From contig NZ_PVTD01000004.1 of the NCBI RefSeq assembly GCF_003003255.1, positions 124,001 through 188,000 of the forward strand: 64,000 bases of DNA, read 5' to 3'. A model generated the notes under the pieces. The model worked only from the letters and a program-made list of their open reading frames with translations, searched no databases and was not told the DNA's origin. This stretch comes from Aliiruegeria haliotis (GTDB lineage Bacteria; Pseudomonadota; Alphaproteobacteria; Rhodobacterales; Rhodobacteraceae). Both the position numbers and the translations under genes were made by a program. Shown here piece after piece: positions 11,116 to 20,541 of the stretch. Position 1 is the stretch's first letter; each line of letters starts with the position of its first letter.

Positions 11116-11511
11116 GTCCACCCCTTTGCGTTGCGTGCGTCCAAAGCCCGGCAGCCTGGATGCACCTTGTTCCGGGCGGTAACCGCAGTTCCCCCCTCAA
11201 ATCGAAGAGCGATGTAACAGACCCGTTTGCACCCCGCAACACTCTTGGGAGGCGCAAATTCGTTTCAAAATACCCCTGCAAAAATGTGCTTTTCGATCGA
11301 ATCCAAGGCGCGGAGGGATTTGAAGCTGTCGTTAGCGCCCAAACCCGCTGCTTTCAGTGTGCAATGGCATACAATACATGCCGCATCGCAGCATGACCCC
11401 TAGCGGCCTTCCGTTGCGGCAGATTGTCCCGAGAATCGCGCTGCAACCCACGGGCGCAGGCTTTTCGAAAGGATTGGAACCGTTGCGAAACCTCCCGCGC
11501 AGACGCGGGAA
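11116..11511. other. Upstream region of the atp operon
   Basis: Roughly 400 bases without a supported gene, between the 3' end of the methyltransferase gene and the atpH start. The half nearest atpH is visibly more AT-rich (11200-11400) and should contain the atp promoter, though no convincing -35/-10 pair can be fixed by eye. Short open frames here have no coding look. Confidence 0.4.
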
Positions 11512-12306
11512 TCACCGGGAGCGGATTCGGAGCAGGCTCGGTGCCGGCGATCGGACCGGTTTTGCGCCAGCGGGTGCATTCACTGCATCGAGTACGCGAA
11601 GCGGATCGCGAACCATGTCTTTCACGGCCGATCCCCCGGGGGTTTGCAGCATCTTTGATGCCTCCGCCAGGAAGACGCCACCGGCAAGCGACGTGAACAC
11701 CTGGCGTCCGAACTTCTCCCACATTCCGGAAGACCGCAGCCAGAACCGTTTCTCCGACGGCGGACCGAAGAGCGCGGCAACGTGGCGCTCGGGCGTAAAT
11801 CCGTGCCGCAGCAGTTGCGCTTCGAGCTGTCCCGAGGAATAGGGCCGACCATAGCCGAAAGGTGTCACGTCGCGCCGCGCCCACAGGCCGGAGCGGTTCG
11901 GCACCACGAAGGTGACCTTGCCGCCCGGGCCGAGCACACGGTGGCATTCCTCCAGCACTTCGGCGGGATGATCGGACGTGTCCAGCCCATGCAGCAACAC
12001 GAGGCGGTCGACGCTTCCCGTCTCCAGCGGCCAAAGCGTTTCCTCGCAGAGAACAGACAGGTTGGGCAAGCCCTGCGGCCAAGGCATCACGCCCTGCTGC
12101 CCCGGCATCAGCGCGATCACCCGGCGTGCCTGTCCGAGATAGGGCCGCAACAATGGCACTGCAAAGCCGAACCCGGCCACGGTCTGGCCACGGGACTCTT
12201 CGGCCGGCCAGAAATCAACCAGCTGATCCCGGATCGCGCGTTGCGCCACCCGCCCCAGCTTGGTCCTGTAGTAGAAGTTTCTCAGGTCCAGCACATCAAG
12301 ATGCAT
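11512..12306 (-). CDS. Class I SAM-dependent methyltransferase
   Basis: A 264-residue methyltransferase-like protein. The N-terminal half has a SAM-fold arrangement: a degenerate glycine loop ([14 protein letters not shown]), an acidic strand end ([14 protein letters not shown]) and the post-motif segment [29 protein letters not shown]. The latter is the usual 'L.PGG.l..v.PN' of small-molecule and quinone-type methyltransferases. The C-terminal part is Pro/Arg-rich. It is divergent from gloB with a short shared promoter region. The substrate is unknown. Confidence 0.8.
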   Translation of the reverse strand: MHLDVLDLRNFYYRTKLGRVAQRAIRDQLVDFWPAEESRGQTVAGFGFAVPLLRPYLGQARRVIALMPGQQGVMPWPQGLPNLSVLCEETLWPLETGSVDRLVLLHGLDTSDHPAEVLEECHRVLGPGGKVTFVVPNRSGLWARRDVTPFGYGRPYSSGQLEAQLLRHGFTPERHVAALFGPPSEKRFWLRSSGMWEKFGRQVFTSLAGGVFLAEASKMLQTPGGSAVKDMVRDPLRVLDAVNAPAGAKPVRSPAPSLLRIRSR

Positions 12307-12373
12307 TGCGCCCGGCCTGCTCCTTGCCCATCTTGGTCATGACTTTAACCGCTCCTCCGAAAAAGGAAACGCC

Positions 12374-13135
12374 ATGGCACCGGAAATCGTCACCATCCCA
12401 TGTCGCAGCGACAATTATGCCTTCCTCCTTCACGACAAGGCGAGCGGCGCCACGGCGGTGATCGACGTACCGGAGGCCGCTCCGATCCGCGCGGCCCTGG
12501 CTGACCGTGGCTGGACCCTAACGGACATCCTGATCACGCATCACCATGACGATCATATCGACGGTGTCGAGACGCTGAAGGCCGAAACCGGCGCCCGCGT
12601 GGTCGGCGCATCCGCCGATTCCCACCGGCTGCCGCCACTCGACCTTGCCGTGGCAGAGGGCGACACCATCGCCGTCGGCGGGCTCAACGGAGATATCCTG
12701 GACGTCTCGGGACACACCATCGGCCACATCGCCTTCCATTTCCCCGGTGTCGTCTTCACCGCCGACAGCTTGATGGCGCTTGGCTGCGGCCGACTCTTCG
12801 AGGGGGATGCGCCCATGATGTGGGCCTCGCTCTCCAAGCTTGCGGCGCTGCCCGAAGACACAATCGTGTGCTCGGGCCACGAATACACCTCCGCCAATGC
12901 CGCCTTTGCGGCCACGATCGACCCCGACAACGCCGCGCTCAAGGCGCGGACGGAGGACATCGCCCGCAAACGCGCCTCAGGTGCCCCCACGGTGCCGTCG
13001 ATCCTGTCGGAAGAACTCGCGACCAACCCTTTCTACAGGGCGAAAGCCCCGGAGGTGAAAGCGCGCCTGGGAATGGCGGGCGCGCCGGACGTAGATGTCT
13101 TTGCAGAGATTCGCCGCCGGAAGGACGCGTTCTGA
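12374..13135 (+). CDS. gloB: Hydroxyacylglutathione hydrolase (glyoxalase II)
   Basis: Hydrolyses S-D-lactoylglutathione to D-lactate and glutathione, the second step of methylglyoxal detoxification. 253 aa. The dinuclear metal site motif THHHDDHIDG is at residues ~55-64, followed by further metal ligands in SGHTIGH, TADSLM and CSGHEYT. The C-terminal domain matches glyoxalase II rather than the wider metallo-beta-lactamase family. An AAAGGAAACGCC ribosome site precedes ATG 12374. Confidence 0.93.
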   Translation: MAPEIVTIPCRSDNYAFLLHDKASGATAVIDVPEAAPIRAALADRGWTLTDILITHHHDDHIDGVETLKAETGARVVGASADSHRLPPLDLAVAEGDTIAVGGLNGDILDVSGHTIGHIAFHFPGVVFTADSLMALGCGRLFEGDAPMMWASLSKLAALPEDTIVCSGHEYTSANAAFAATIDPDNAALKARTEDIARKRASGAPTVPSILSEELATNPFYRAKAPEVKARLGMAGAPDVDVFAEIRRRKDAF

Positions 13136-13477
13136 AGCACCGTCACGGCCCCGATGCGCCGCCGCCGCACCGGCGGAGCGATTCTGCCCGGTCTGGTCCT
13201 GTTCCATCGGGCGCATCGGCGGCCACGCCGTCAGATCACAGGCGGGGCCCGGGAAAATCGGCCTTCCGGGCGCAATACCGCAAGAAAACATGGCGTATCG
13301 CTTCCGCTGGCGACCTTTCACCCGCGATCACTTTTTGTGCAATTGCCGGCTTGAAGGGCCGTCAGCATGAAAAAAGACTTGAAGCCGCTGCTCCGCCCAC
13401 CAAACTTTAAAACAATGGGACCAGTGTAAAGGCGGGCGACCGCCGCGGGTCCAGCCGCAATAAAAGGAGCACGAGAC
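13136..13477. other. Leader/intergenic region before clpA
   Basis: About 340 bases with no clear gene. It becomes more A/T-rich toward clpA. It contains a 20-codon ORF starting ATGAAAAAAGAC at 13367 and ending with TAA at 13427-13429, but without a good ribosome site. No clpS gene is seen here, although clpS often lies next to clpA in other bacteria. Confidence 0.4.
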
Positions 13478-15814
13478 GTGCCGTCATTTTCGAACACACT
13501 CGAGCAGGCCATCCACGCTGCCCTGGGCTTTGCCAATGCCCGGCGTCACGAGCTGGCCACCCTTGAGCATCTGCTCCTGGCCCTGATCGACGAGCCGGAC
13601 GCAGCGAAGGTCATGCAGGCCTGCGACGTCGATCTGGAAGAACTGCGCCGTACCCTTGTCGAGTTCATCGAGGAGGATCTCGCCACCCTGGTGACGGAGG
13701 TCGAGGGGTCGGAAGCGGTGCCGACCGCCGCCTTCCAGCGCGTCATCCAGCGGGCCGCAATCCATGTGCAATCCTCGGGCCGCACCGAAGTGACCGGCGC
13801 GAACGTGTTGGTCGCGATCTTCGCCGAGCGGGAATCCAATGCCGCCTTCTTCCTGCAGGAGCAGGAGATGACACGGTATGACGCCGTGAATTTCATTGCG
13901 CATGGAGTGGCGAAGAACCCCAGCTTCGGGGAAGCGCGCCCGATCACCGGGGCGGACATGGAAGAGGAAGCCTCCCAACCCGGCGTCGAGGGGGAGGCGC
14001 AACCCGGCGAACAGAAGGAATCGGCACTCGCAAAATACTGCGTCGATCTGAACGCCAAGGCGCGGCAGGGCGACGTCGATCCGTTGATCGGCCGAAGCGC
14101 GGAGGTGGAGCGTTGCGTGCAGGTTCTCTGCCGTCGCCGCAAGAACAACCCGCTGCTGGTCGGTGATCCGGGCGTTGGCAAGACCGCTATCGCCGAAGGT
14201 CTGGCGCGCAAGATCACTGCCGGAGAAACGCCGGAAGTGCTGTCCGGTGCCACGATCTTCTCGCTCGACATGGGCGCGTTGCTGGCCGGAACGCGATATC
14301 GCGGCGATTTCGAGGAACGACTGAAAGCGGTCGTGACCGAATTGGAGGACCATCCGGACGCGGTGCTCTTCATTGACGAAATCCACACCGTGATCGGCGC
14401 TGGCGCGACGAGTGGCGGGGCGATGGATGCCTCCAACCTTCTCAAGCCCGCGCTGCAGGGCGGCAAGCTGCGCTGCATGGGTTCGACAACCTACAAGGAG
14501 TTCCGCCAGCACTTCGAGAAGGACAGGGCGTTGTCGCGCCGGTTCCAGAAGATCGACGTGAACGAGCCTTCGGTTGAGGACAGCGTCAAGATCCTGAAAG
14601 GCCTGAAGCCCTATTTCGAGGAGCATCACGACATCAAGTACACCGCCGATGCGATCAAGACCGCGGTGGAGCTCTCTGCGCGCTACATGAACGACCGGAA
14701 GCTGCCGGACAAGGCGATCGACGTGATCGATGAAGCCGGCGCGGCGCAGCACCTTGTTCCCGAAAGCCGACGGCGCAAGACCATCGGCACCAAGGAGATC
14801 GAGGCGGTGATCGCCAAGATTGCCCGAATCCCGCCGAAGAACGTCTCCAAGGACGACGCGGAGGTGCTTCGCGATCTGGATGCAAGCCTCAAGCGTGTGG
14901 TGTTCGGGCAGGATCGCGCTATCGAGGCACTTTCCTCCGCGATCAAGCTCGCCCGCGCCGGATTGCGCGAACCGGAAAAGCCCATCGGCAACTACCTCTT
15001 CGCGGGCCCCACGGGCGTCGGCAAGACCGAGGTCGCCAAGCAACTCGCGGACACGCTGGGTGTCGAGATGCTGCGCTTCGACATGTCGGAATACATGGAG
15101 AAACACGCGGTCTCTCGCCTGATTGGTGCACCTCCGGGCTATGTGGGCTTCGATCAGGGCGGGCTTCTGACCGATGGCGTGGACCAGCACCCGCATTGCG
15201 TGCTGCTCCTCGACGAAATCGAGAAAGCCCATCCAGACGTGTTCAACATTCTGTTGCAGGTCATGGATCACGGCACGCTCACCGACCACAATGGCCGGTC
15301 CGTGGACTTCCGAAACGTGATCCTGATCATGACCTCCAACGCCGGCGCGTCGGACATGGCCAAGGCCGCGATCGGCTTCGGCCGCGACAAGCGGGAAGGC
15401 GAGGATACCGCCGCCATCGAGCGGACGTTCACGCCGGAGTTCCGCAACCGCCTCGATGCGGTGGTCAGCTTCGCACCGCTTGGCAAGGAGGTCATCCTCC
15501 AGGTTGTCGAGAAGTTCGTTCTGCAGCTTGAGGCTCAGTTGATGGACCGTAACGTCACCATCGAGCTGACCAAGCCCGCGGCGGAATGGCTGGCCGAGAA
15601 GGGCTATGACGACAAGATGGGCGCACGCCCGCTTGGTCGGGTGATCCAGGAACACATCAAGAAGCCGCTGGCGGAGGAGCTGCTCTTTGGCAAGCTCACA
15701 AAGGGCGGCATCGTGAAGGTCGGCCTGAAGGACGGCGAGTTGGAACTGCGGATAGAAGAGCCGGGCAAACCGCAGCTCTCCTCCCGCAAGCCACCGCTGC
15801 TGACGGCTGACTGA
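13478..15814 (+). CDS. clpA: ATP-dependent Clp protease ATP-binding subunit ClpA
   Basis: AAA+ unfoldase that feeds substrates to ClpP, often via the adaptor ClpS. 778 aa. Order: Clp_N repeats (residues 1-150), then the first AAA module with Walker A GDPGVGKTAIAEG (~227) and Walker B VLFIDEIHT. The second AAA module has Walker A GPTGVGKTEVAKQ (~509) and LLLDEIEKAHPDVFN, followed by the C-terminal D2 small domain. It lacks the long middle coiled coil of ClpB, which fixes it as ClpA. The GTG start follows AAAAGGAGC. Confidence 0.96.
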   Translation: MPSFSNTLEQAIHAALGFANARRHELATLEHLLLALIDEPDAAKVMQACDVDLEELRRTLVEFIEEDLATLVTEVEGSEAVPTAAFQRVIQRAAIHVQSSGRTEVTGANVLVAIFAERESNAAFFLQEQEMTRYDAVNFIAHGVAKNPSFGEARPITGADMEEEASQPGVEGEAQPGEQKESALAKYCVDLNAKARQGDVDPLIGRSAEVERCVQVLCRRRKNNPLLVGDPGVGKTAIAEGLARKITAGETPEVLSGATIFSLDMGALLAGTRYRGDFEERLKAVVTELEDHPDAVLFIDEIHTVIGAGATSGGAMDASNLLKPALQGGKLRCMGSTTYKEFRQHFEKDRALSRRFQKIDVNEPSVEDSVKILKGLKPYFEEHHDIKYTADAIKTAVELSARYMNDRKLPDKAIDVIDEAGAAQHLVPESRRRKTIGTKEIEAVIAKIARIPPKNVSKDDAEVLRDLDASLKRVVFGQDRAIEALSSAIKLARAGLREPEKPIGNYLFAGPTGVGKTEVAKQLADTLGVEMLRFDMSEYMEKHAVSRLIGAPPGYVGFDQGGLLTDGVDQHPHCVLLLDEIEKAHPDVFNILLQVMDHGTLTDHNGRSVDFRNVILIMTSNAGASDMAKAAIGFGRDKREGEDTAAIERTFTPEFRNRLDAVVSFAPLGKEVILQVVEKFVLQLEAQLMDRNVTIELTKPAAEWLAEKGYDDKMGARPLGRVIQEHIKKPLAEELLFGKLTKGGIVKVGLKDGELELRIEEPGKPQLSSRKPPLLTAD

Positions 15815-15815
15815 G

Positions 15816-16805
15816 ATGACCGGGTATCAAGAGTTGGGGCGCCACACGGCGCCCCTTCTTGTGTTTGGCATCCTCTCGCTTCCGGTTGCGGCAGAGGCGC
15901 CGACTTTGGGCTTGCCGCTTGAATGCACGCTCGGTGTCGATTGCCACATTCAGCAATATGTCGACCGCGACCCCGGCCCGGGCGTTCAGGATTTCGCCTG
16001 TGGCAACCTGGCCAATGACGGGCACAAGGGCACGGATTTCGCCATTTCGACCCTGGCGGATATGGGGCGAGGTGTCCCCGTCGTCGCAGCCGCCCCGGGG
16101 ATCGTGCGCGGCGTGCGGGACGGCATGCCCGACATCGACGCGACCGATCCGGGCGCGCCTGACCTGACCAACCGGGAATGCGGCAACGGCGTCGCGATCA
16201 GCCACGGGGATGATTGGGAAACCCAGTATTGCCACCTCCGCAATGCCTCGGTCCGGGTGCAACAGGGCCAGAAGGTGGAGGCGGGCGAGCCACTTGGGCT
16301 GGTGGGGATGAGCGGGCTGGCGACCTTCCCACACGTCCATTTCTCCGTACGCAAGGGACGCGCGGTGATCGATCCGTTCCAGCCTGACATGTCCGCAACT
16401 TGCGGGCTGGAAACGATCCCCGACCTCTGGCAGGAGGCCGCAACCTATCGCCCCGGCGGCCTGCTCCAGATCGGTGTTCTCGACCGGGTCCCGGACTATA
16501 GCGAGGTCAAGGACGGGCTACCGGGCGTCGACCTTCCCAATACGGCGCCCTCCGCACTGGTCGTCTGGGGATTCGTCTTTGGCGGCGACGTCGACGACGA
16601 GATCGAGCTGTCCCTGGCAGGCCCCGGTGGTGCGCTTGGCAGCAATGTGGACACGCTGGAAAAACGGCAACCATTTCTCTACCGCGCCTGGGGCAAGAAG
16701 GCGCCGAAAGCCGGATTCCCACCGGGCGCCTACCGCGCGGAGGTCGTTCACCGGCGTGGCGGAGAGGTCCTCGACCACCGTATGGTCGAGTTCGAGCTGA
16801 ATTGA
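15816..16805 (+). CDS. M23-family metallopeptidase (LytM-like), secreted
   Basis: A 329-residue periplasmic peptidoglycan peptidase-like protein. After an N-terminal hydrophobic segment (LLVFGILSLPVAAEA) that looks like a signal peptide, the LytM domain shows its first zinc ligands as HKGTDF (about residues 69-74). The catalytic HxH is HVHF (about 173). The ~100-residue C-terminal part is beta-rich (FGGDVDDEIELSLAGPGG) and not recognised. It starts one base after clpA and is probably cotranscribed. All zinc ligands are present, so it may be an active endopeptidase. Confidence 0.88.
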   Translation: MTGYQELGRHTAPLLVFGILSLPVAAEAPTLGLPLECTLGVDCHIQQYVDRDPGPGVQDFACGNLANDGHKGTDFAISTLADMGRGVPVVAAAPGIVRGVRDGMPDIDATDPGAPDLTNRECGNGVAISHGDDWETQYCHLRNASVRVQQGQKVEAGEPLGLVGMSGLATFPHVHFSVRKGRAVIDPFQPDMSATCGLETIPDLWQEAATYRPGGLLQIGVLDRVPDYSEVKDGLPGVDLPNTAPSALVVWGFVFGGDVDDEIELSLAGPGGALGSNVDTLEKRQPFLYRAWGKKAPKAGFPPGAYRAEVVHRRGGEVLDHRMVEFELN

Positions 16806-16839
16806 TTTCGGCAACGGCGCATTTAGCCCGCTGAGGCCA

Positions 16840-19206
16840 TCAGCGCTCGGTCAGTTTCAACTCGATCCTGCGGTTCTGCGCACGGCCCTCTGGCGTATCC
16901 TCCAGCGAAATCGGTTGGAACTCGCCAAATCCATTGGCAGCAAGCCGATCGGGCGGGAAGCCGAGCTCCTCCGTCATGAAGCGGACCACGGACAGGGCAC
17001 GCGCCTGGCTGAGCTCCCAGTTGTCGGCATAGAGGCCGAATCCGGAAAGCGGCTGGTTGTCCGTATGACCATCGACCCGGATCACCCAATCGATTTCGGT
17101 GGGGATTTCGTCGGAAATGTCGGACAGGATATCAACGACCTGCGTGATCTGCTCCTGGCCTTCCGGCGCAAGCTGGGCGGAGGCGGGTTCGAACAGGACT
17201 TCCGAGGAGAAGACGAAACGGTCCCCCGCGATGCGCACACCTTCGCGGCCGCCAAGGATGGACCGCAGCTTGCCGAAGAATTCCGAACGGTAGTTCGCGA
17301 GATCTCTTGCCTCCGCTTCCAGCCGCCGTTTCTCCTCTTCCAGACGCAGGCGCTCAGCCTCTTCCAGCCGCGCGCGTGCGCGCTCCTCTGCGGCAACCTG
17401 GGCCAGCGCGGTGTTGAGCCGGGACCCCAGAGATTCAATCTGAACCTGGGCCTCTGCATCCCGCGCTTCGGCTGCATCCAGCAGGCCTTGCAACGAACCG
17501 AGCTGGCTTCGCAGCGCCGCGATCTGCTCGTTCATCACTGCCATGCGGCGCTGGCTTTCAGCCGAACGAGCCTCCTCCTGCTCCAGTTGCTTGTTGGCGG
17601 CGGCAAGCAAGGCATTGCGCTGCTCCGCTTCCGACATCTGGATGCGTCCTGCCTCCTCCAGCGCCAGCTTTGCCGCAAGCGCCGCCGCAAGTTGCCGACG
17701 GATATCGTCCCGGTCGCCCGTTGCCGCACGCAGGCTTTCGTTTTCCGCCGTCAGCCGCGCAGCCTCACTGCGAAGCTCCGCAAGATCGCGGGAGAGCGTT
17801 TCGACTGTCCGTTCCGCAGCTGCAAGGGCCGCTGCGGAGCCTGAGCCCGCCTCGACCGCTTCGGCCAGTTCGCTGCTCAGCCGCGCGGTGGCGGCGCGCT
17901 CGCTGTCCAGTGTATCGGACAGTTCCGCCACCCGCGCCTCGGCATCGGCGAGCGCCCGTGCGCTCTCGGCGTCGGTGGCCTGTGCTGCGGAAAGCTGCGC
18001 GGTCAGCGCGGCCGTGCGCGAGCGCATGGTTCCCATTTCGATCTGCAACTCGGCCAGATCATCCTGCGCCGCCGACAAGGCGGCAGCAGAGCTGTCCTGT
18101 CCGCTGCGCGCATCTTCCAGCGCAGCGGTCAGCCGGGCACGTTCGGCCTCTGCCGTTGCAAGGGCCTGAGTCAATCGTTCGGCCTCCGCCCGGGCATCGG
18201 CGAGGGCAGCGGACGTGCTCTCCCCGCGCGCCGTCTGGCTGGCAAGCTGCTCTTCAAGGCTGAGGCGGGTCAGCAATGCAGCGGCGAGTTTCTCGTCCAA
18301 CTGGGCTTCGGCGGATTCTGCCGCCGCAAGCATGGTCAGGGTTTCCTCTGCTTTCTGGCGCTGTTCCTCAAGCGCCAGCGTCATCGCCGTCAACTCGTCT
18401 TCGGCTCCTTTCAAACGTTCGCGAAGCGCCTGCGCTGCGGCCGCTTCGGCAAGCCGCGCGGCTTCTTCTTCGCTCAGCCGGGCTTGGAGATCCTCCGCCT
18501 CGGCCGACCAGCTCGCCAGAGCCTCATCCGCCTGCGCATTCTTCCGTTCCAGATCGGCAACCAGAGCGTCCAGCGCCTCCCGCCGAGCAGCGGCCAGCCG
18601 GGCTGCCTCGACCTGGGCGTCAATCTCTCCGCGCGCCGTGGCAAGCGCGGTTTCCAGCGCGTCGCGTTCGCCATCCAGCTGATCGCGCTCTGCCGTCAAC
18701 GCATCGCGTTCCGCCTCCAGCGCGGCGTTGTCCTGCGCCAGTTGATCTCCGGTGGTACGGGCCTGATCCCGCTGAACGAGGAGCATCGCGACCTGCGCTT
18801 CGAAATCGGATATCTGCGAGGCCTGCTGGTTGAGCTGCGCGTCAGCCTCGGCGAGTGCATCCTGCTGTTCCGCCATCTGCGAGCTCAGTGCAGCGATCAG
18901 GGCGGATTTCTCGTCGCGGTCGGCGATCGTCGCCGACAGCCGGGTATCCAATGTACCGACCTGTGCCTCCAGATCGGAGCTCTTCTGCCGCTCCAGCCCA
19001 AGGGCATCGGCCAATTGGGAGATCTCGGCGGAAAGCAGGTCAAGCTCGCTTTCCTGGCCGGTGATCGTCTCCCGCAGCATGAACTGTACGATCATGAAGA
19101 TCGAAAGGACGAACATCAGCACCAGCAACAGCGCCGTCATCGCGTCCACGAAACCGGGCCAGATCGAGCCCGAGAATCGGTCACTGCGCCGCCGGGAGAG
19201 CGCCAT
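16840..19206 (-). CDS. MotB/OmpA-like protein with very long coiled coil
   Basis: 788 aa. Residues ~15-45 are a MotB-like transmembrane helix (WPGFVDAMTALLLVLMFVLS) with an Asp at the position of the proton-carrying Asp of MotB. Residues ~46-630 are almost pure heptad coiled coil, rich in Ala, Glu, Gln, Leu and Arg. The last ~150 residues are an OmpA/MotB peptidoglycan-binding domain (FEPASAQLAPEG, RVDGHTDNQPL, NWELSQARALSVV, NGFGEFQPI, NRRIELKL). It lies 3 bases after the MotA-like gene. The known parts imply an ion-driven inner-membrane motor tethered to peptidoglycan; the task is unknown. Confidence 0.9.
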   Translation of the reverse strand: MALSRRRSDRFSGSIWPGFVDAMTALLLVLMFVLSIFMIVQFMLRETITGQESELDLLSAEISQLADALGLERQKSSDLEAQVGTLDTRLSATIADRDEKSALIAALSSQMAEQQDALAEADAQLNQQASQISDFEAQVAMLLVQRDQARTTGDQLAQDNAALEAERDALTAERDQLDGERDALETALATARGEIDAQVEAARLAAARREALDALVADLERKNAQADEALASWSAEAEDLQARLSEEEAARLAEAAAAQALRERLKGAEDELTAMTLALEEQRQKAEETLTMLAAAESAEAQLDEKLAAALLTRLSLEEQLASQTARGESTSAALADARAEAERLTQALATAEAERARLTAALEDARSGQDSSAAALSAAQDDLAELQIEMGTMRSRTAALTAQLSAAQATDAESARALADAEARVAELSDTLDSERAATARLSSELAEAVEAGSGSAAALAAAERTVETLSRDLAELRSEAARLTAENESLRAATGDRDDIRRQLAAALAAKLALEEAGRIQMSEAEQRNALLAAANKQLEQEEARSAESQRRMAVMNEQIAALRSQLGSLQGLLDAAEARDAEAQVQIESLGSRLNTALAQVAAEERARARLEEAERLRLEEEKRRLEAEARDLANYRSEFFGKLRSILGGREGVRIAGDRFVFSSEVLFEPASAQLAPEGQEQITQVVDILSDISDEIPTEIDWVIRVDGHTDNQPLSGFGLYADNWELSQARALSVVRFMTEELGFPPDRLAANGFGEFQPISLEDTPEGRAQNRRIELKLTER

Positions 19207-19209
19207 GGG

Positions 19210-20460
19210 TTACTCCCCCGAGCCCGGATCGATGATGGTATTCCGCCCGGCCTGCCGTTGTGCAGCATTGCGGGTCTTGCGGATCTCCCGTGCAAGGGTT
19301 GCGAGATCGGCACGCAACTCCGCCACGGTTTCCTGCCGGCCGGCTGCGAGTTCTTCCAGGATGCGCAGGAGTTGCACGTCGATGGAACGCAGCCGCATAC
19401 GGCTTTCGGCGTCGCCCGATCCACTGTCGATCAGGTCGCCCTCCTGATGGGAGCGCCCGGTCGCGACGTGCTGGATCATGCGCGTCTGACCCTCCGCCAT
19501 ACGCTCCTGCCCCTCGGCAATCCGCTCCAGGATGTCGGTGCTGCGGTCACCGTGCTGCATGGTGCGCGTCAGTGCCGTGACCGCGACCGCAACCTCGGAC
19601 AGCTTGTCATCCACCATGGCGCGCGAAATGTCGGATTGGTTGAACATCTCCCGCATCGCTTCCATCTGCTCGGCCATGTGGTCAAGCACGCCGACCAGGG
19701 CGCCGGCCTCGCCAGTGATCTCTCCCTCGCCGCCGGCGAAACCCAGGCGCGTGATGGAGGAAAGCCATTCTTCCAGTTCACGGTAGAAACGGTTCTGTCC
19801 GCGCGAGGCAAAGAGCTCCAGCAGCCCCACGACCAGCGACCCCGCAAGGCCCAGAAGCGATGAGCCAAACGCCGTCCCCATGCCACTGAGCTGTGCCTCC
19901 AACCCGCCCATGAGCTTTTCGAAAACCTGAATACCGGTTTCGCCTTCCTTGGGTGCGAGCGACCGGATGGTTTCCACCACGGCGGGAACCGTTGTGGCCA
20001 GCCCGTAGAACGTCCCCAAAAGTCCGAGGAAGATCAGAAGGTTGACGAGATATCGGGTAATGTCCCGGCCTTCCTCTATGCGGGTGGCCACCGAGTCGAG
20101 GATCGAACTGGCCGAGGTCGAGGAGATCTGCCGGTTCACGCCACGCGATCGCAGCAGCGCGGCCAATGGCGCCAACAGGCGCGGCGCGGGGCCATCGGCG
20201 GCGGCGCGATGATCGCGCACGAATGCCTCGATCCAGCGCACGGAGGACGACAGCTGCGCAACTTGCAGGAAACAGGCCAGCACGCCGACGATGAACACGA
20301 AGGCGATGAAACCGTTCAGGTAGGGGTTCGCCCAGAAAACCGGCTTGACCGCCGGGAAAATGGCCCACCCTCCGGCGCCGACGAGGCCGCATACGGCCAG
20401 CATCTGGACGATCTGGCGCACCGGTTGCGAGAACTGGGTCGTAGTAGGGCGGTCGCTCAT
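19210..20460 (-). CDS. MotA/TolQ/ExbB-like proton channel protein
   Basis: 416 aa. Two N-terminal membrane segments (residues ~15-35 and ~48-70) are followed by a cytoplasmic stretch. The ExbB-type pair of helices comes next (LVNLLIFLGLLGTFYGLATTV and MGTAFGSSLLGLAGSLVVGLLELFA). The C-terminal 170 residues are helical and charged (ILERIAEGQERMAEGQTRM), probably cytoplasmic coiled coil. It pairs with the downstream MotB/OmpA-like gene. No flagellar, Tol or Ton genes are near, so this is not a flagellar stator by context. Confidence 0.88.
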   Translation of the reverse strand: MSDRPTTTQFSQPVRQIVQMLAVCGLVGAGGWAIFPAVKPVFWANPYLNGFIAFVFIVGVLACFLQVAQLSSSVRWIEAFVRDHRAAADGPAPRLLAPLAALLRSRGVNRQISSTSASSILDSVATRIEEGRDITRYLVNLLIFLGLLGTFYGLATTVPAVVETIRSLAPKEGETGIQVFEKLMGGLEAQLSGMGTAFGSSLLGLAGSLVVGLLELFASRGQNRFYRELEEWLSSITRLGFAGGEGEITGEAGALVGVLDHMAEQMEAMREMFNQSDISRAMVDDKLSEVAVAVTALTRTMQHGDRSTDILERIAEGQERMAEGQTRMIQHVATGRSHQEGDLIDSGSGDAESRMRLRSIDVQLLRILEELAAGRQETVAELRADLATLAREIRKTRNAAQRQAGRNTIIDPGSGE

Positions 20461-20541
20461 GATACCGGCACGTCTCGACGCTTGTTTTCCTTGGTGGCCA
20501 CGTTAGTTGCCGCTCTGCAGAATGCCAATGTGCAACATGCC

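Noticed and set aside
13484-15655. 723-codon minus-strand ORF across clpA
   Set aside because: Antisense shadow of clpA, with no recognisable domain and poor start signals.
16840-20460. Zorya-type anti-phage system (ZorAB)
   Set aside because: Only MotA/MotB-like genes are present. No ZorC, ZorD or ZorE-like gene lies nearby, and the long coil is on the MotB side rather than as a ZorA tail.
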